Notes under the pieces: generated by a model
Seen by the model: the letters and a program-made list of their open reading frames with translations, nothing else
What the model was told of the DNA's origin: nothing
Database searches by the model: none
Shown here: in pieces, positions 52,103 to 61,496 of the stretch
Position numbering within the stretch: position 1 is the first letter of the stretch
How the letters are laid out: each line of letters starts with the position of its first letter
Source of the DNA: RGIG1918 sp045536045
Lineage (GTDB): Bacteria > Cyanobacteriota > Vampirovibrionia > Gastranaerophilales > Gastranaerophilaceae
Assembly: GCA_045536045.1 (NCBI GenBank)
Contig: JAZSMU010000006.1
Location: forward strand, 7,640 to 71,639
Reading direction: 5' to 3'
Length of the DNA stretch: 64,000 nt
Position numbers and translations under genes: made by a program

Positions 52103-52936
52103 ATGGATAAATTAGTTAAAAATATTTTCTCAAATATGACATTTTCAGGGCTTGATATTGCTTTGGTTTCAATGCAATTAATTGTCATTTTTATTGCATT
52201 TTTCTATGTTTATAAAAAATTTATCAAAGGAACAAACTCTGAAAATCTTGTTCGTGGAATTATTGTTCTAATTGTTGTTTGGCTAGTTTCAGAAATTTTT
52301 ATTAAAATTAATCTTCAAGTTTTTGGTTGGTTTTTAAGAGTGGTTTTAAGTGTTGTTACGCTTGGTTTAATTGTTATTTTCCAACCTGAATTGAGAAAAT
52401 TTTTAGACTACATTGGACAAGGCGATTTATTTAAAAGACTTTTCTTGTCAAAAAATGAAAAACATATTGAATCTAAAAAAGAAGTTGTTTTAAAAGAATT
52501 AATTGACACTATTAAATATCTATCAAAATTTAAAATTGGTGGCTTAATTGTTATTCAAAATGATGCAATAACAAACATTTCTGATGTTGGTGTTAAAGTT
52601 AATGCAAATGTTTCTCAAGAATTATTATTAACAATTTTCCATCCAAACACACCACTTCATGACGGTGCTGTTATTATTTATGAAGATAAAATTTTATCAG
52701 CAGGGGTGCTTCTTCCTCTAACAGAAGACCCTAAACTTAGCTGGAGATACGGAACACGCCACAGAGCAGCAATTGGTGTTACTGAAAACTTGAATTGCTC
52801 TTGTATTGTTGTTTCTGAAGAAACAGGTGATGTTTCAATTGCAGTTGGTGGAGTTTTGAAAAAATCTGAAGATTTGGGACAATTAAAAGTTCAACTAGAG
52901 CAAGTTTTGGGAATTTCTGACAAAAAAGATGTATAA
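52103..52936 (+). CDS. cdaA: Membrane-bound diadenylate cyclase CdaA
   Basis: Makes c-di-AMP from two ATP. 277 residues: three N-terminal membrane helices (about 15-95), then the DisA_N catalytic domain with DGA (187-189, in LHDGAVII) and RHR (in GTRHRAAIG, about 219-221), and ETGDVSIAVGG. This is the usual CdaA/DacA form. AGG precedes the ATG. It stands between lysA and flhB; the regulator CdaR and glmM, common neighbours in Firmicutes, are not adjacent. Confidence 0.95.
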   Translation: MDKLVKNIFSNMTFSGLDIALVSMQLIVIFIAFFYVYKKFIKGTNSENLVRGIIVLIVVWLVSEIFIKINLQVFGWFLRVVLSVVTLGLIVIFQPELRKFLDYIGQGDLFKRLFLSKNEKHIESKKEVVLKELIDTIKYLSKFKIGGLIVIQNDAITNISDVGVKVNANVSQELLLTIFHPNTPLHDGAVIIYEDKILSAGVLLPLTEDPKLSWRYGTRHRAAIGVTENLNCSCIVVSEETGDVSIAVGGVLKKSEDLGQLKVQLEQVLGISDKKDV

Positions 52937-52963
52937 TATTAACTAGCAAAGATGAGTTAAGAA

Positions 52964-54031
52964 TTGGCAAACGAAAAAACAGAACAGGCGACACCGAGGA
53001 GGCGAAGCAAAGAGAGAGACAAGGGGAATGTATCTAAAAGCCAAGATTTTGTGGCTTCAATTACTCTTGCAATTGGTGTTGGCGTTTTATATGTTATGAC
53101 AATAGACATTATTGAAACACTCAAAGCCTATTTTCATGATACTTTTGCTAATTTAAACCCACAAAGTCTGCCTGTTGATGATTATTTGCAAGTTTTTATT
53201 CCACCTTTGGTTGTGAGTGCTAAAATTTTAGCTCCATTCTTCTTTTTTATTGCCCTTGCTGCTATTGCAACAAGGAAAATTGAAGTTGGAAATCTTTTTG
53301 CGAAAGAAGTTTTGAAACCAAAATTTGATAAATTAAATCCAGCAAACGCACTTAAAGCCCTTTGGCAAAAAATCAATATTTTTTCTCCAAGAACGCTTGT
53401 AGAATTTGTTAAATCTATTGTTAAGCTTATTGTAGTTGGTGTTGTTGGTTTTAATGTAATTATTAAAAGAAAAGATGAGCTTTTATCTCTTTTGGGAATA
53501 GATTTAAACACTTCTTTATCTGTTCTTGGTTCTGTTACAATGGAAATCCTTGTTTCTGTTTGTATAATCATGCTTTTGATTGGAATTTTAGACAAAAAAT
53601 TTCAAACTTATCAGTATGAAAAGTCTATTAAAATGACTAAACAAGAAGTTAAAGATGAGTGGAAAAATATGGAAGGGGACCCTGTTATTAAAGGGAAAAT
53701 CCGTTCTATTCAAATGAAGTTTGCTCAGCAAAGAATGATGGGTGGAGTTAAGCAAGCAGATGTTGTTGTAACAAATCCGACACATTACGCAGTTGCCCTA
53801 AAATACGACCAACAAGAAACACCTGTTCCTATGGTTGTGGCGAAAGGTGTTGATTTTATTGCTTTTAAGATAAGAGAGATAGCGAAAGCAAACAATATTC
53901 CAATAGTGGAAAATAGACCTTTAGCACGAAGCCTGTACAAATTAGTTCCAATTGATGGTATAATACCACCAGAGCTATATGTCGCAGTTGCAGAGGTATT
54001 AAGTTTCGTTTTCAAAAACAGACAAAAATAA
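52964..54031 (+). CDS. flhB: Flagellar export switch protein FlhB, TTG start
   Basis: 355 residues. The N-terminus is EKTEQATPRRRSKERDKGNV, followed by four membrane helices (about 30-210) and the cytoplasmic domain with the autocleavage site NPTH (271-274), whose cleavage switches export from hook to filament substrates. No ATG fits; a stop lies two codons upstream, so TTG at 52964 must be used. The ribosome site is weak. flhA follows after 20 bases. Confidence 0.95.
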   Translation: MANEKTEQATPRRRSKERDKGNVSKSQDFVASITLAIGVGVLYVMTIDIIETLKAYFHDTFANLNPQSLPVDDYLQVFIPPLVVSAKILAPFFFFIALAAIATRKIEVGNLFAKEVLKPKFDKLNPANALKALWQKINIFSPRTLVEFVKSIVKLIVVGVVGFNVIIKRKDELLSLLGIDLNTSLSVLGSVTMEILVSVCIIMLLIGILDKKFQTYQYEKSIKMTKQEVKDEWKNMEGDPVIKGKIRSIQMKFAQQRMMGGVKQADVVVTNPTHYAVALKYDQQETPVPMVVAKGVDFIAFKIREIAKANNIPIVENRPLARSLYKLVPIDGIIPPELYVAVAEVLSFVFKNRQK

Positions 54032-54051
54032 TGGGGATTACATAGAGGTAA

Positions 54052-56148
54052 ATGCAAAAACTTGCAGAAATCTTGAAGAATAATGACATAATTTTGGCAA
54101 TCGGTTTGGTTGTCGTTGTTCTTATGATGATTATTCCAATCCCAGCCCAATTTTTAGACCTTTTATTAACGATTAATATTGCTCTTTCGGTTTTGGTTCT
54201 TTTAGTTTGTTTATATACAAAAGAGCCTCTTGAATATTCCTCATTCCCAACCATTATTCTTGTTACAACCCTATTTAGATTGGGCTTAAATGTTACTTCA
54301 ACAAGGCTTATTTTGCTCTATGCTGATGCTGGGGAAGTTATCAACTCATTTGGCTCATTTGTTGTTGGTGGAAACTATATTGTTGGATGTATAGTTTTTA
54401 TCATTCTCGTAATCATCAACTTTATGGTAATTACAGATGTTGCAGGCAGAGTTGCAGAAGTTAGTGCGCGTTTTACATTAGATTCAATGCCTGGTAAACA
54501 ACTTTCTATTGATGCAGATTTAAATGCTGGCTTGATTGATGAAAAAGAAGCAAAAGCTAGAAGAAAGAAGCTTGAAAGAGAAGCTGATTTCTATGGAACT
54601 ATGGATGGTGCTTCTAAGTTTGTTAAGGGTGATGCTATGGCAGGGCTTATTATTACTGCCATAAATATTGCTGGTGGGTTGATTATTGGTATTGCACAAC
54701 TTAAAATGAGCCCACAAGATGCGATTTCAACATATACAATTCTTACTGTTGGAGATGGTCTTGTTTCTCAAATTCCAGCCTTAATTATCTCAACTGCAAC
54801 AGGTTTAATTATTTCAAGAAGCTCAGGTTCTGACAATTCCCTATCTCAAGACATCGGTCTTGAAATGTTTTCAGACCCAAAAGTTATGTTCTTGGTTGGT
54901 GGTTTAATTTTTGCTATGGGCTTAGTTCCTGGTATGCCAACTTTGCCGTTTACTTGTGTTTCTTTGGCACTCGTTGCCTATGGTTGGTTTAAAAGAAAAG
55001 CTGATAAAAAAGAAGTTGAAATTCAAGAAGAAAAGAAAATTGAAGAAGAAAAAACTCAGGCAGTTGCCAAAAAACGCAAAAAAGCTACAAGAGAAAGTGT
55101 TCTTGAGCTTCTTAATATTGAAACTCTTGAAATTGAAATTGGCTACAGATTAGTTAGCCTTTTAGATGTTGAAAAAGGTGGGGATTTGCTAGATAGAATT
55201 GGTCAAATTCGCCGTCAAACAGCACTAGATTTGGGTATTGTTCTTCCATCAATTAGAGTTCGTGATAATCTTCAATTAGCACCTAATAATTATCAATTTA
55301 AATTAAAAGGTGTTCCATTAGAAACTGGCGAAGTTTATCCAGAGAGATTTTTGGCTATGAATTCTGCTGGTGGCGAAGATAATCCAAATATTACAGGTAT
55401 TAAAACTTTTGAGCCTGCTTTCCATCTTCCTGCCCTTTGGATTGAAGAAAAAGACAAAGAGTATGCAGAAATGGTTGGCTACACTGTTGTTTCTCCATCT
55501 GCTATGATTTCTACTCACTTAACAGAAATTATTAAGAAAAACGCACACGATATTTTATCAAGAAATGATATTGCACAACTTATTGAAAATCTAAAAAAAG
55601 TTGTTTCAGAAGATTATGTTAATGACCTTATGAAAGAGCTTACAACTGCTGAGGTTCAAATGGTTATTCAAAATCTTTTAAGAGAAAGAGTTTCAGTTCG
55701 CGACCTTAAAACTATTTTAGAAACAATGAGTGTTCAAATTAAAGTAAACAGGAACACAAATTACTTGACCGAACAATGTCGTTTGGCTCTTGCACGCAAC
55801 ATTGTAAATCAAAATATTTCAGACACTGGCGAATTATTAGTTATAACATTATCTCAAGATGTTGAACAACAAATTGCTCAAGGTATTGCACCAGATGGCG
55901 AAAGTGTTACTCTTGACCCAACATTTAGTTACGAGCTTATGAATTCATTAAATAATGAATTAGAACGTGCTATTCAAGAAACAGGATGTCAACCTGTAAT
56001 CTTGTGTACTTCGCCTATTAGAATGATTTTTAAACGATTAATTGAAAGAAAGTATCCATTAATTACAATAATGTCGTATAATGAAGTTACAAATAATGTT
56101 AAGGCTAGGTCTGTTGGAACAGTTAAAGTTGCACAACCTATGAGCTAA
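54052..56148 (+). CDS. flhA: Flagellar export protein FlhA
   Basis: 698 residues: eight membrane helices in the first 330 residues with the conserved FHIPEP-family cytoplasmic loop (GRVAEVSARFTLDSMPGKQL, ADFYGTMDGASKFVKGDA), then a charged linker and the large C-terminal domain that docks chaperone-substrate complexes (YPERFLAMNSAGG, PAFHLPALWIEE). FlhA forms the nonameric ring that couples proton flow to export. GAGG lies just before the ATG. It follows flhB and precedes the PilZ gene by 9 bases. Confidence 0.97.
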   Translation: MQKLAEILKNNDIILAIGLVVVVLMMIIPIPAQFLDLLLTINIALSVLVLLVCLYTKEPLEYSSFPTIILVTTLFRLGLNVTSTRLILLYADAGEVINSFGSFVVGGNYIVGCIVFIILVIINFMVITDVAGRVAEVSARFTLDSMPGKQLSIDADLNAGLIDEKEAKARRKKLEREADFYGTMDGASKFVKGDAMAGLIITAINIAGGLIIGIAQLKMSPQDAISTYTILTVGDGLVSQIPALIISTATGLIISRSSGSDNSLSQDIGLEMFSDPKVMFLVGGLIFAMGLVPGMPTLPFTCVSLALVAYGWFKRKADKKEVEIQEEKKIEEEKTQAVAKKRKKATRESVLELLNIETLEIEIGYRLVSLLDVEKGGDLLDRIGQIRRQTALDLGIVLPSIRVRDNLQLAPNNYQFKLKGVPLETGEVYPERFLAMNSAGGEDNPNITGIKTFEPAFHLPALWIEEKDKEYAEMVGYTVVSPSAMISTHLTEIIKKNAHDILSRNDIAQLIENLKKVVSEDYVNDLMKELTTAEVQMVIQNLLRERVSVRDLKTILETMSVQIKVNRNTNYLTEQCRLALARNIVNQNISDTGELLVITLSQDVEQQIAQGIAPDGESVTLDPTFSYELMNSLNNELERAIQETGCQPVILCTSPIRMIFKRLIERKYPLITIMSYNEVTNNVKARSVGTVKVAQPMS

Positions 56149-56157
56149 AAGGTGAAT

Positions 56158-56766
56158 ATGGAAGCAATCATAAAAGACGGAAAAGATTACAGAATAATAC
56201 CTACAACAATTGAACATTCTACCACTTTAGATGTTTTATCTGTTGAAAACAATGTGCTAGAAGCTAAGCTAAATTTTTTAAGCGAAGCTGAGATTTCTTC
56301 TTATAAAGAGGGTGAAGAAACTGAAGTTTTTGGCTCAACTGATGAAGGTTTAGTTTACTTTAGGGCAAAAATTATCTCTGTAAGTGGTAATGTTATTAAA
56401 CTTGCAATACCAACAGATTTTGCAAAAGTTCAAAGAAGAGAATATTCTAGAATTGAATTTGGAACAAATGCTAAGTTATTAGATGAAAATTTAAACATTA
56501 AAACTGTTGATATTTCAGCTGGTGGTATCAAATTTATTTCAGAAAAAAATCTTGTTATAGGCAAAGACTATGACTTCTCTTTTGTTTTAGATAATAATAA
56601 AGAAATTGAATGTAAAATTCAGCCAATGCGTTCATATCAAGCAAACGACATTAATGGTTTTGTTGTTTGCGCAAGATTCACTGATATTAAAAGTTCTGAC
56701 AAAGTTGCAATTGTTCAATACTCTTTCAGAAAAATTATGGAATTGGAGAATAGTTTGAATGATTGA
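56158..56766 (+). CDS. PilZ-domain c-di-GMP receptor, YcgR-like
   Basis: 202 residues. An N-terminal beta-rich domain of the YcgR kind (about 1-95) precedes a PilZ domain with both c-di-GMP-binding motifs intact: RxxxR in QRREYSRIEF and DxSxxG in VDISAGGIKF. YcgR proteins brake the flagellar motor when c-di-GMP is high, which suits its place after flhA. The start is ATG 56158 with AAGG 5 bases upstream; a GTG two codons earlier overlaps that site. It overlaps the next gene by 8 bases. Confidence 0.9.
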   Translation: MEAIIKDGKDYRIIPTTIEHSTTLDVLSVENNVLEAKLNFLSEAEISSYKEGEETEVFGSTDEGLVYFRAKIISVSGNVIKLAIPTDFAKVQRREYSRIEFGTNAKLLDENLNIKTVDISAGGIKFISEKNLVIGKDYDFSFVLDNNKEIECKIQPMRSYQANDINGFVVCARFTDIKSSDKVAIVQYSFRKIMELENSLND

Positions 56767-57160
56767 TAAATCACCTTACAGAAAAAAATTAGCAAAATTG
56801 TTTGCTTCATGTGCGATTTTAACTTCTTTTGGAATCGCAGTTGCAAACAATCTAATTGTAAGTGGTTTAGTTTTGGATGTTAATCTAATTATATTTATGA
56901 TTAAAAGTTCTATTTTGCCTGCAGTTACGCTTGGCTACATAGGATTTCTAATTGGCAGAATTTTAGATAATAAATCTGTTAGAGCAAGGGCAGACAGAGG
57001 TGGTGTTGCATTTACAAGACAAGATATTAAAGAAGCTTACGCAATTGATAGTATCTTTTCTTCTACAGCACCAACAGAAGAAGCTCCACAGCTAACTTCA
57101 ATGTTTTTAGATTCTCAAGCTTCCAGCCTTGATTCAGGAGAAATTAAAAGTGAAATTTAA
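56759..57160 (+). CDS. Small membrane protein of unknown function in the flagellar/c-di-GMP operon
   Basis: 133 residues with two predicted membrane helices (about 12-35 and 40-67, with IGFLIGRILD at the end of the second), followed by a cytoplasmic tail of about 65 polar residues. The loop between helices is very short, so both ends should face the same side. No known family. It overlaps the PilZ gene by 8 bases and the kinase gene by 11, so it is translated as part of this unit and may be a partner of the PilZ protein or the motor. Confidence 0.7.
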   Translation: MIDKSPYRKKLAKLFASCAILTSFGIAVANNLIVSGLVLDVNLIIFMIKSSILPAVTLGYIGFLIGRILDNKSVRARADRGGVAFTRQDIKEAYAIDSIFSSTAPTEEAPQLTSMFLDSQASSLDSGEIKSEI

Positions 57161-58748
57161 TTTTCAAAAATGGAAAAATGAAAAACGATTAACAATGTTC
57201 TTTACAATATCCACACTTGTGGTTTTGTTTTTAGTATTAATTACAACTTATTGCTTGTTCTTTAATTATGCAAAAGTTGTTTCTGAAGACGACAAGAAGA
57301 ATATTGAATTTTATAATACAAGTATGGCAACCGTTTTGCAGGCTTCCTATTTGAAAAAATCTAATTTTAATAACTTGACTTCTTCTTTGCAAAAAAAGAA
57401 ATTATTGCGTTATGCCTATATTTTAGACACCAAACTTGGAAAAGTGGTTTGGTCTTTAGATGAAAATATTATTAAATTAGGATTATCAAAAGAGGAAATT
57501 TTGCCTCTAATACTTGACTTTCAAGTTGATAAGTCTGATATAAATGAAGCAAATGTTCCTGTTGGGACTAGTCAAACATTATATCTAGGCTTTGCAAAAG
57601 ATGAAGGAAGCACGGAAGAAATTGATTCCCTTATGCTTTCTATGTATCTTTCTTTTGTATTATTCGCAATGCTTTCATTTGCGTCTAGTATGTATTTAGG
57701 AAAACTTATTCAAGAACCATTAGATAAATTAACAACAGGTATTCAAAAATTTGGTGAAGGCGACTTTGAATATCGTGTTAAGAAAACTCAATTTTTAGAG
57801 CTTAATCAAATTGTTGATTCATACAACAAAATGGCTTCTGAATTAGACACTTTGTATAACGACTTAGAATCAAAGGTTGTTGAAAGAACTGAAGCACTTG
57901 AGGCTGCCAATAAGGAACTTAAAGAAACTCAAAGTATTATGGTTCATGCTGAAAAAATGCGTTCTTTGGGTGAATTGGTTGCAGGTATTGCACATGAAAT
58001 TAATAACCCAATTAACTTTATCTATGGCAACATGGTCCATTTTGAAAACTATGTAAATGATATTTTTGACCTTTTTGATAAATATGAACAACTTAAGTCA
58101 AAAGTTTCTGAAATTGATTTCAAAGAAATTGAAGAATATAAAGAAGAAATTGATATTGAATTTTTAAGAACAGATATTAAAGACTTAATTGTTAGCTGTA
58201 GAGATGGTGCAGACAGGGCAAAAAATATTATTGCAGACCTTAAAAACTTCTCTAGACTTGACGAAACAACTCTTACAGAATTTGATATTCCAAAAGAAAT
58301 TGATACAACTTTAAATATTCTTTATAATAAGTTTAAACATAAAGTTGAAATTGTTAAAAATTACCCAGATGACCTTCCAAAAATTGAAGCTTATGGCAGA
58401 CAGCTAAACCAAGTGTTTATGAATATATTAGATAATGCAATTTATGCAATCAAAGAAAAAGGCACTATTACAATTTCTTCTTATGTAAATCCAGATAAAG
58501 AAACTATTTCAATTGAAATTGAAGACACAGGTGTTGGTATTAAAGAAGAAGACATTAAAAAAGTATTTGACCCATTCTGGACGACAAAACCTGTTGGTCA
58601 AGGAACAGGGCTTGGAATGTCTATTGCATATAAAGTAATTTCTTCACACAACGGTTATGCAGAAGTTTCAAGCAAATTAAATGTAGGAACAAAATTCAGA
58701 ATTGTTCTTCCAATAAGCCAAAACAAAGGAAAAGAAAATGAAGTATAA
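57150..58748 (+). CDS. Membrane sensor histidine kinase, GTG start
   Basis: 532 residues. Membrane helix 1 (about 15-37), an extracytoplasmic sensor region, membrane helix 2 (about 165-185), a HAMP domain (QEPLDKLTTGIQKFGEGDF), a coiled coil, the phospho-acceptor H-box (GIAHEINNPINFIYGN) and the ATPase domain with N box (NQVFMNILDNAIYAI), DTGVGI and GTGLGMSIAYK. The start is GTG at 57150, with AGGAG 9 bases upstream; no ATG is in frame near it. The H-box with NNPINF is of the NtrB/HisKA type. It overlaps the next gene, its likely partner, by 11 bases. Confidence 0.92.
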   Translation: MKFNFQKWKNEKRLTMFFTISTLVVLFLVLITTYCLFFNYAKVVSEDDKKNIEFYNTSMATVLQASYLKKSNFNNLTSSLQKKKLLRYAYILDTKLGKVVWSLDENIIKLGLSKEEILPLILDFQVDKSDINEANVPVGTSQTLYLGFAKDEGSTEEIDSLMLSMYLSFVLFAMLSFASSMYLGKLIQEPLDKLTTGIQKFGEGDFEYRVKKTQFLELNQIVDSYNKMASELDTLYNDLESKVVERTEALEAANKELKETQSIMVHAEKMRSLGELVAGIAHEINNPINFIYGNMVHFENYVNDIFDLFDKYEQLKSKVSEIDFKEIEEYKEEIDIEFLRTDIKDLIVSCRDGADRAKNIIADLKNFSRLDETTLTEFDIPKEIDTTLNILYNKFKHKVEIVKNYPDDLPKIEAYGRQLNQVFMNILDNAIYAIKEKGTITISSYVNPDKETISIEIEDTGVGIKEEDIKKVFDPFWTTKPVGQGTGLGMSIAYKVISSHNGYAEVSSKLNVGTKFRIVLPISQNKGKENEV

Positions 58749-59739
58749 AGTATTATTAGTTGATGATGAACGCAATAACTTAGAGTTTATGTACAGAACC
58801 CTAAGAAGGGAATATGACATTACCCAATGTGATGACCCACTTACTGCACTTGAAATTTTAAAAGGTCCAGATAAATATGCCTTAATTTTTTCTGACCACA
58901 AAATGCCAAATATGGATGGCGTTGAATTTCTTAAAAGAACTGCAGAATATGCTCCAAATGCCGTTAAAGTTTTGGTTACTGCGTATAGCGATTCAAAAAT
59001 TCTTATTGAAGCTATAAATGATGCTAAAATATACAGATACATTAAAAAGCCATATAGCCCAGAAGAATTGGTGCATGTTGCGCAAACTTGTAGAGAATAT
59101 TATCAATTAAAAGTTGATAATGAAAATTTGGTTTACGATTTAAAAGAATTATTTGGTGGAACAATTAAAGCAATTACAGAAGCGCTAGACGCTAAAGATT
59201 CTTACACATCTGGAAGAAGCAGACGTGTTGCGTATTATTCATCAAAACTTGCTCAATATATTGGGCTATCTAACGCAGAGGCTGGAAGAATTGAGCTTGC
59301 TGGTCTTTTGCACGATATTGGAATGATTAGTGTTGCCGAAGATATTTTAAATAAAGTTGATGAATTAACCCAAGATGAAGAAGAACAAATTAGAAAGCAC
59401 GTTTTCCATAGCATTAAAATCTTAGAAGACATCAAACAATTATCCGAAGTTATTGAAATAATTAAGTATCACCATGAGTGGTATGATGGAACTGGCTATC
59501 CATATGGAGTTAAAGGAGATGAAATTCCTGTTGGCTCAAGAATTATTGCAATTGCAGATGCTTTTGATGGCATTTTATCAAATAGACCATATAAACCAGC
59601 GTCTTCTCTTGAAGAGGCTTTGGCTGAGCTTGAAGAAATTAAAGGAACTCAGCTTGACCCACATTTGGTTGATATATTTAAATATATTTTGCCAGATATT
59701 AGAGAAGCTTTAGTTGAAACTGAGGGGGCTCAAAAATAA
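58738..59739 (+). CDS. Response regulator with HD-GYP c-di-GMP phosphodiesterase domain
   Basis: 333 residues. The receiver domain has Asp9/Asp10, phospho-acceptor Asp53 (IFSDHKMP), Thr81 and Lys104. The HD-GYP domain (about 140-330) has HDIG (192-195) and HHEWYDGTGYP (245-255), all metal ligands intact. The usual lysine of HDIGK is methionine here. Such RpfG-like proteins hydrolyse c-di-GMP. Overlap with the kinase gene implies they are a cognate pair that lowers c-di-GMP on signal, opposing the PilZ brake. A bidirectional terminator follows. Confidence 0.93.
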   Translation: MKYKVLLVDDERNNLEFMYRTLRREYDITQCDDPLTALEILKGPDKYALIFSDHKMPNMDGVEFLKRTAEYAPNAVKVLVTAYSDSKILIEAINDAKIYRYIKKPYSPEELVHVAQTCREYYQLKVDNENLVYDLKELFGGTIKAITEALDAKDSYTSGRSRRVAYYSSKLAQYIGLSNAEAGRIELAGLLHDIGMISVAEDILNKVDELTQDEEEQIRKHVFHSIKILEDIKQLSEVIEIIKYHHEWYDGTGYPYGVKGDEIPVGSRIIAIADAFDGILSNRPYKPASSLEEALAELEEIKGTQLDPHLVDIFKYILPDIREALVETEGAQK

Positions 59740-59761
59740 TAATATTGATTTAACAAATAAA

Positions 59762-59791
59762 AAAAACTCCAAGAATTTTCTTGGAGTTTTT
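59762..59791. terminator. Bidirectional rho-independent terminator
   Basis: A perfect palindrome: AAAAACTCCAAGAA, two bases, TTCTTGGAGTTTTT. A and T runs on each side allow use by the HD-GYP gene (plus) and tsf (minus). Confidence 0.92.
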
Positions 59792-59811
59792 AGTTTATAT
59801 TGCTTATTAAA

Positions 59812-60687
59812 TTAACCTTTAATTTGGCTCATAACTTCATCAGCAAAGTTGTCATTTCTTTTTTCAAGACCTTCGCCAAGTTCATATCTGTCAAATTTAA
59901 CGATTTCAGCTTTTCCAGCAATGATATCTGAAATTGTTTGGTCTGGGTTTTTAACAAAGCCTTGTTCTAACAAACATCTTTGAGCCATAAGTTTATTAAC
60001 TCTGCCTTCAACGATTTTTGCTCTGATTTCTTCTGGTTTTTTAGCCAAATCTTCTTTACCCATTTCAATTCTTTTTTCTTCTTCAATAACTGAAGCTGGG
60101 ATTTCTTCTCTTGAAACAAATTCAGGAGCACAAGAAGCAATATGTAAGCAAATATCTTTTGCTAATGAACCATCGCAAGCTTCATCTAAGCATTTAACTT
60201 CTAAAAGAACGCCAATTTTACCGTTGTGAATGTATGTTGCAGCACAGTTGCCGTTGTCGTAGCGAACAAATCTTCTGATAGTGATTTTTTCGCCAATTTT
60301 AGCAATTGCTTCTTTGATGTATTCTTCAACAGTTGTGTTGTCAATTGATTCTTGAAGTAGAGCTTCAACATCTGCTGGGTCTTTTTCAAGAATAACTTTA
60401 GCGACATTGTTAACTAATTCTTTGAAGTTTTCGTTTTTAGCAACGAAGTCTGTTTCGCAGTTAACTTCAACCATTGCGCCTTTTTTGCCTTCAACAACTG
60501 AGCCAACTAAGCCTTCTGCAGCAATTCTGCCCATTTTTTTATCGGCTGAAGCTATACCTTTTTGTCTTAAAATTTCTTGAGCTTTAGCCATATCTCCTTC
60601 AGCTTCAACAAGAGCTTTTTTTGCATCCATCATGCCAGCGCCTGTTAAATCACGGAGTTCTTTAACCATTGATGCTTTTATTTCCAT
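59812..60687 (-). CDS. tsf: Elongation factor Ts
   Basis: 291 residues. Nucleotide exchange factor for EF-Tu: the UBA-like N-terminus (VKELRDLTGAGMMDAKKAL), the signature EVNCETDFVAKNENF, and the second core domain with RFVRYDNGNCAATYIH and VLLEVKCLDEACDGS. GGAG lies before the ATG. It lies 20 bases after rpsB, the conserved order. Confidence 0.97.
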   Translation of the reverse strand: MEIKASMVKELRDLTGAGMMDAKKALVEAEGDMAKAQEILRQKGIASADKKMGRIAAEGLVGSVVEGKKGAMVEVNCETDFVAKNENFKELVNNVAKVILEKDPADVEALLQESIDNTTVEEYIKEAIAKIGEKITIRRFVRYDNGNCAATYIHNGKIGVLLEVKCLDEACDGSLAKDICLHIASCAPEFVSREEIPASVIEEEKRIEMGKEDLAKKPEEIRAKIVEGRVNKLMAQRCLLEQGFVKNPDQTISDIIAGKAEIVKFDRYELGEGLEKRNDNFADEVMSQIKG

Positions 60688-60707
60688 CTTTTATTCTCCT
60701 TTATAAC

Positions 60708-61469
60708 TTATTCTGCTTTTTCTTCAGCTGCATTAGCATCTTCAGCTTTGATGCTTTCAACTTTGCCTTCAGTTGCTTTGTTTTGTCTTAGACTTTTGCC
60801 TTCAATAATAGCGTCAGCTAATTTAGAAGCAACTAATTTAATTGAACGGATAGCATCGTCGTTTCCTGGAATTAGGAAGTCAATGTCATCTGGGTCTGCG
60901 TTTGTATCAGCTAAGCAAATAACAGGGATGTTTAATTTGTTAGCTTCTTTAATAGCAATTAATTCTTTCTTTTGGTCAATAACGAAAAGGATGTCTGGCA
61001 TACCTTTCATTTCTTTAATACCACCTAAAGTTTTAGTTAATTTTGCAACTTGTCTATTTAATTGTGCAATTTCTTTTTTAGGAAGTTTTTCTGCTGCACC
61101 TGAATTAATGAAGTCTTCAAGTTCGCGAAGTTTGTTTATTCTTCCTCTAATTGTTTCAAAGTTAGTTAGCATACCACCTAACCATCTACGGTTGATGTAG
61201 TATGAACCAGCTCTTTTAGCTTCTTCAGCTACAACGTCGCCAGCTTGTTTTTTAGTTCCAACAAATACAACATTTCTTCCTCTTGAAGCATATTCACGAA
61301 CAATGTTGTAAGCTGCATCTAACATATCTGAAGTTTTTCTTAAATCAATAATGTAGATACCATTTTTAGCCCCAAAAATAAAAGGTTTCATTTTAGGGTT
61401 CCATTTTTGTGTTTGGTGTCCAAAATGCATTCCTGCATCAAGTAATTCAACTAGTGTTGCTGTTGCCAT
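60708..61469 (-). CDS. rpsB: 30S ribosomal protein S2
   Basis: 253 residues with family motifs LLDAGMHFGHQTQKWNPKM, FVGTKKQAGD, NRRWLGGMLTNF and VICLADTNADPDDIDFLIPGNDDAIRSI. An Ala/Glu-rich tail ends the protein. GGAG lies 8 bases before the ATG. A structured leader precedes it. Confidence 0.98.
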   Translation of the reverse strand: MATATLVELLDAGMHFGHQTQKWNPKMKPFIFGAKNGIYIIDLRKTSDMLDAAYNIVREYASRGRNVVFVGTKKQAGDVVAEEAKRAGSYYINRRWLGGMLTNFETIRGRINKLRELEDFINSGAAEKLPKKEIAQLNRQVAKLTKTLGGIKEMKGMPDILFVIDQKKELIAIKEANKLNIPVICLADTNADPDDIDFLIPGNDDAIRSIKLVASKLADAIIEGKSLRQNKATEGKVESIKAEDANAAEEKAE

Positions 61470-61496
61470 TTTCTTTTCTCCTTTTTTCTAATACAA

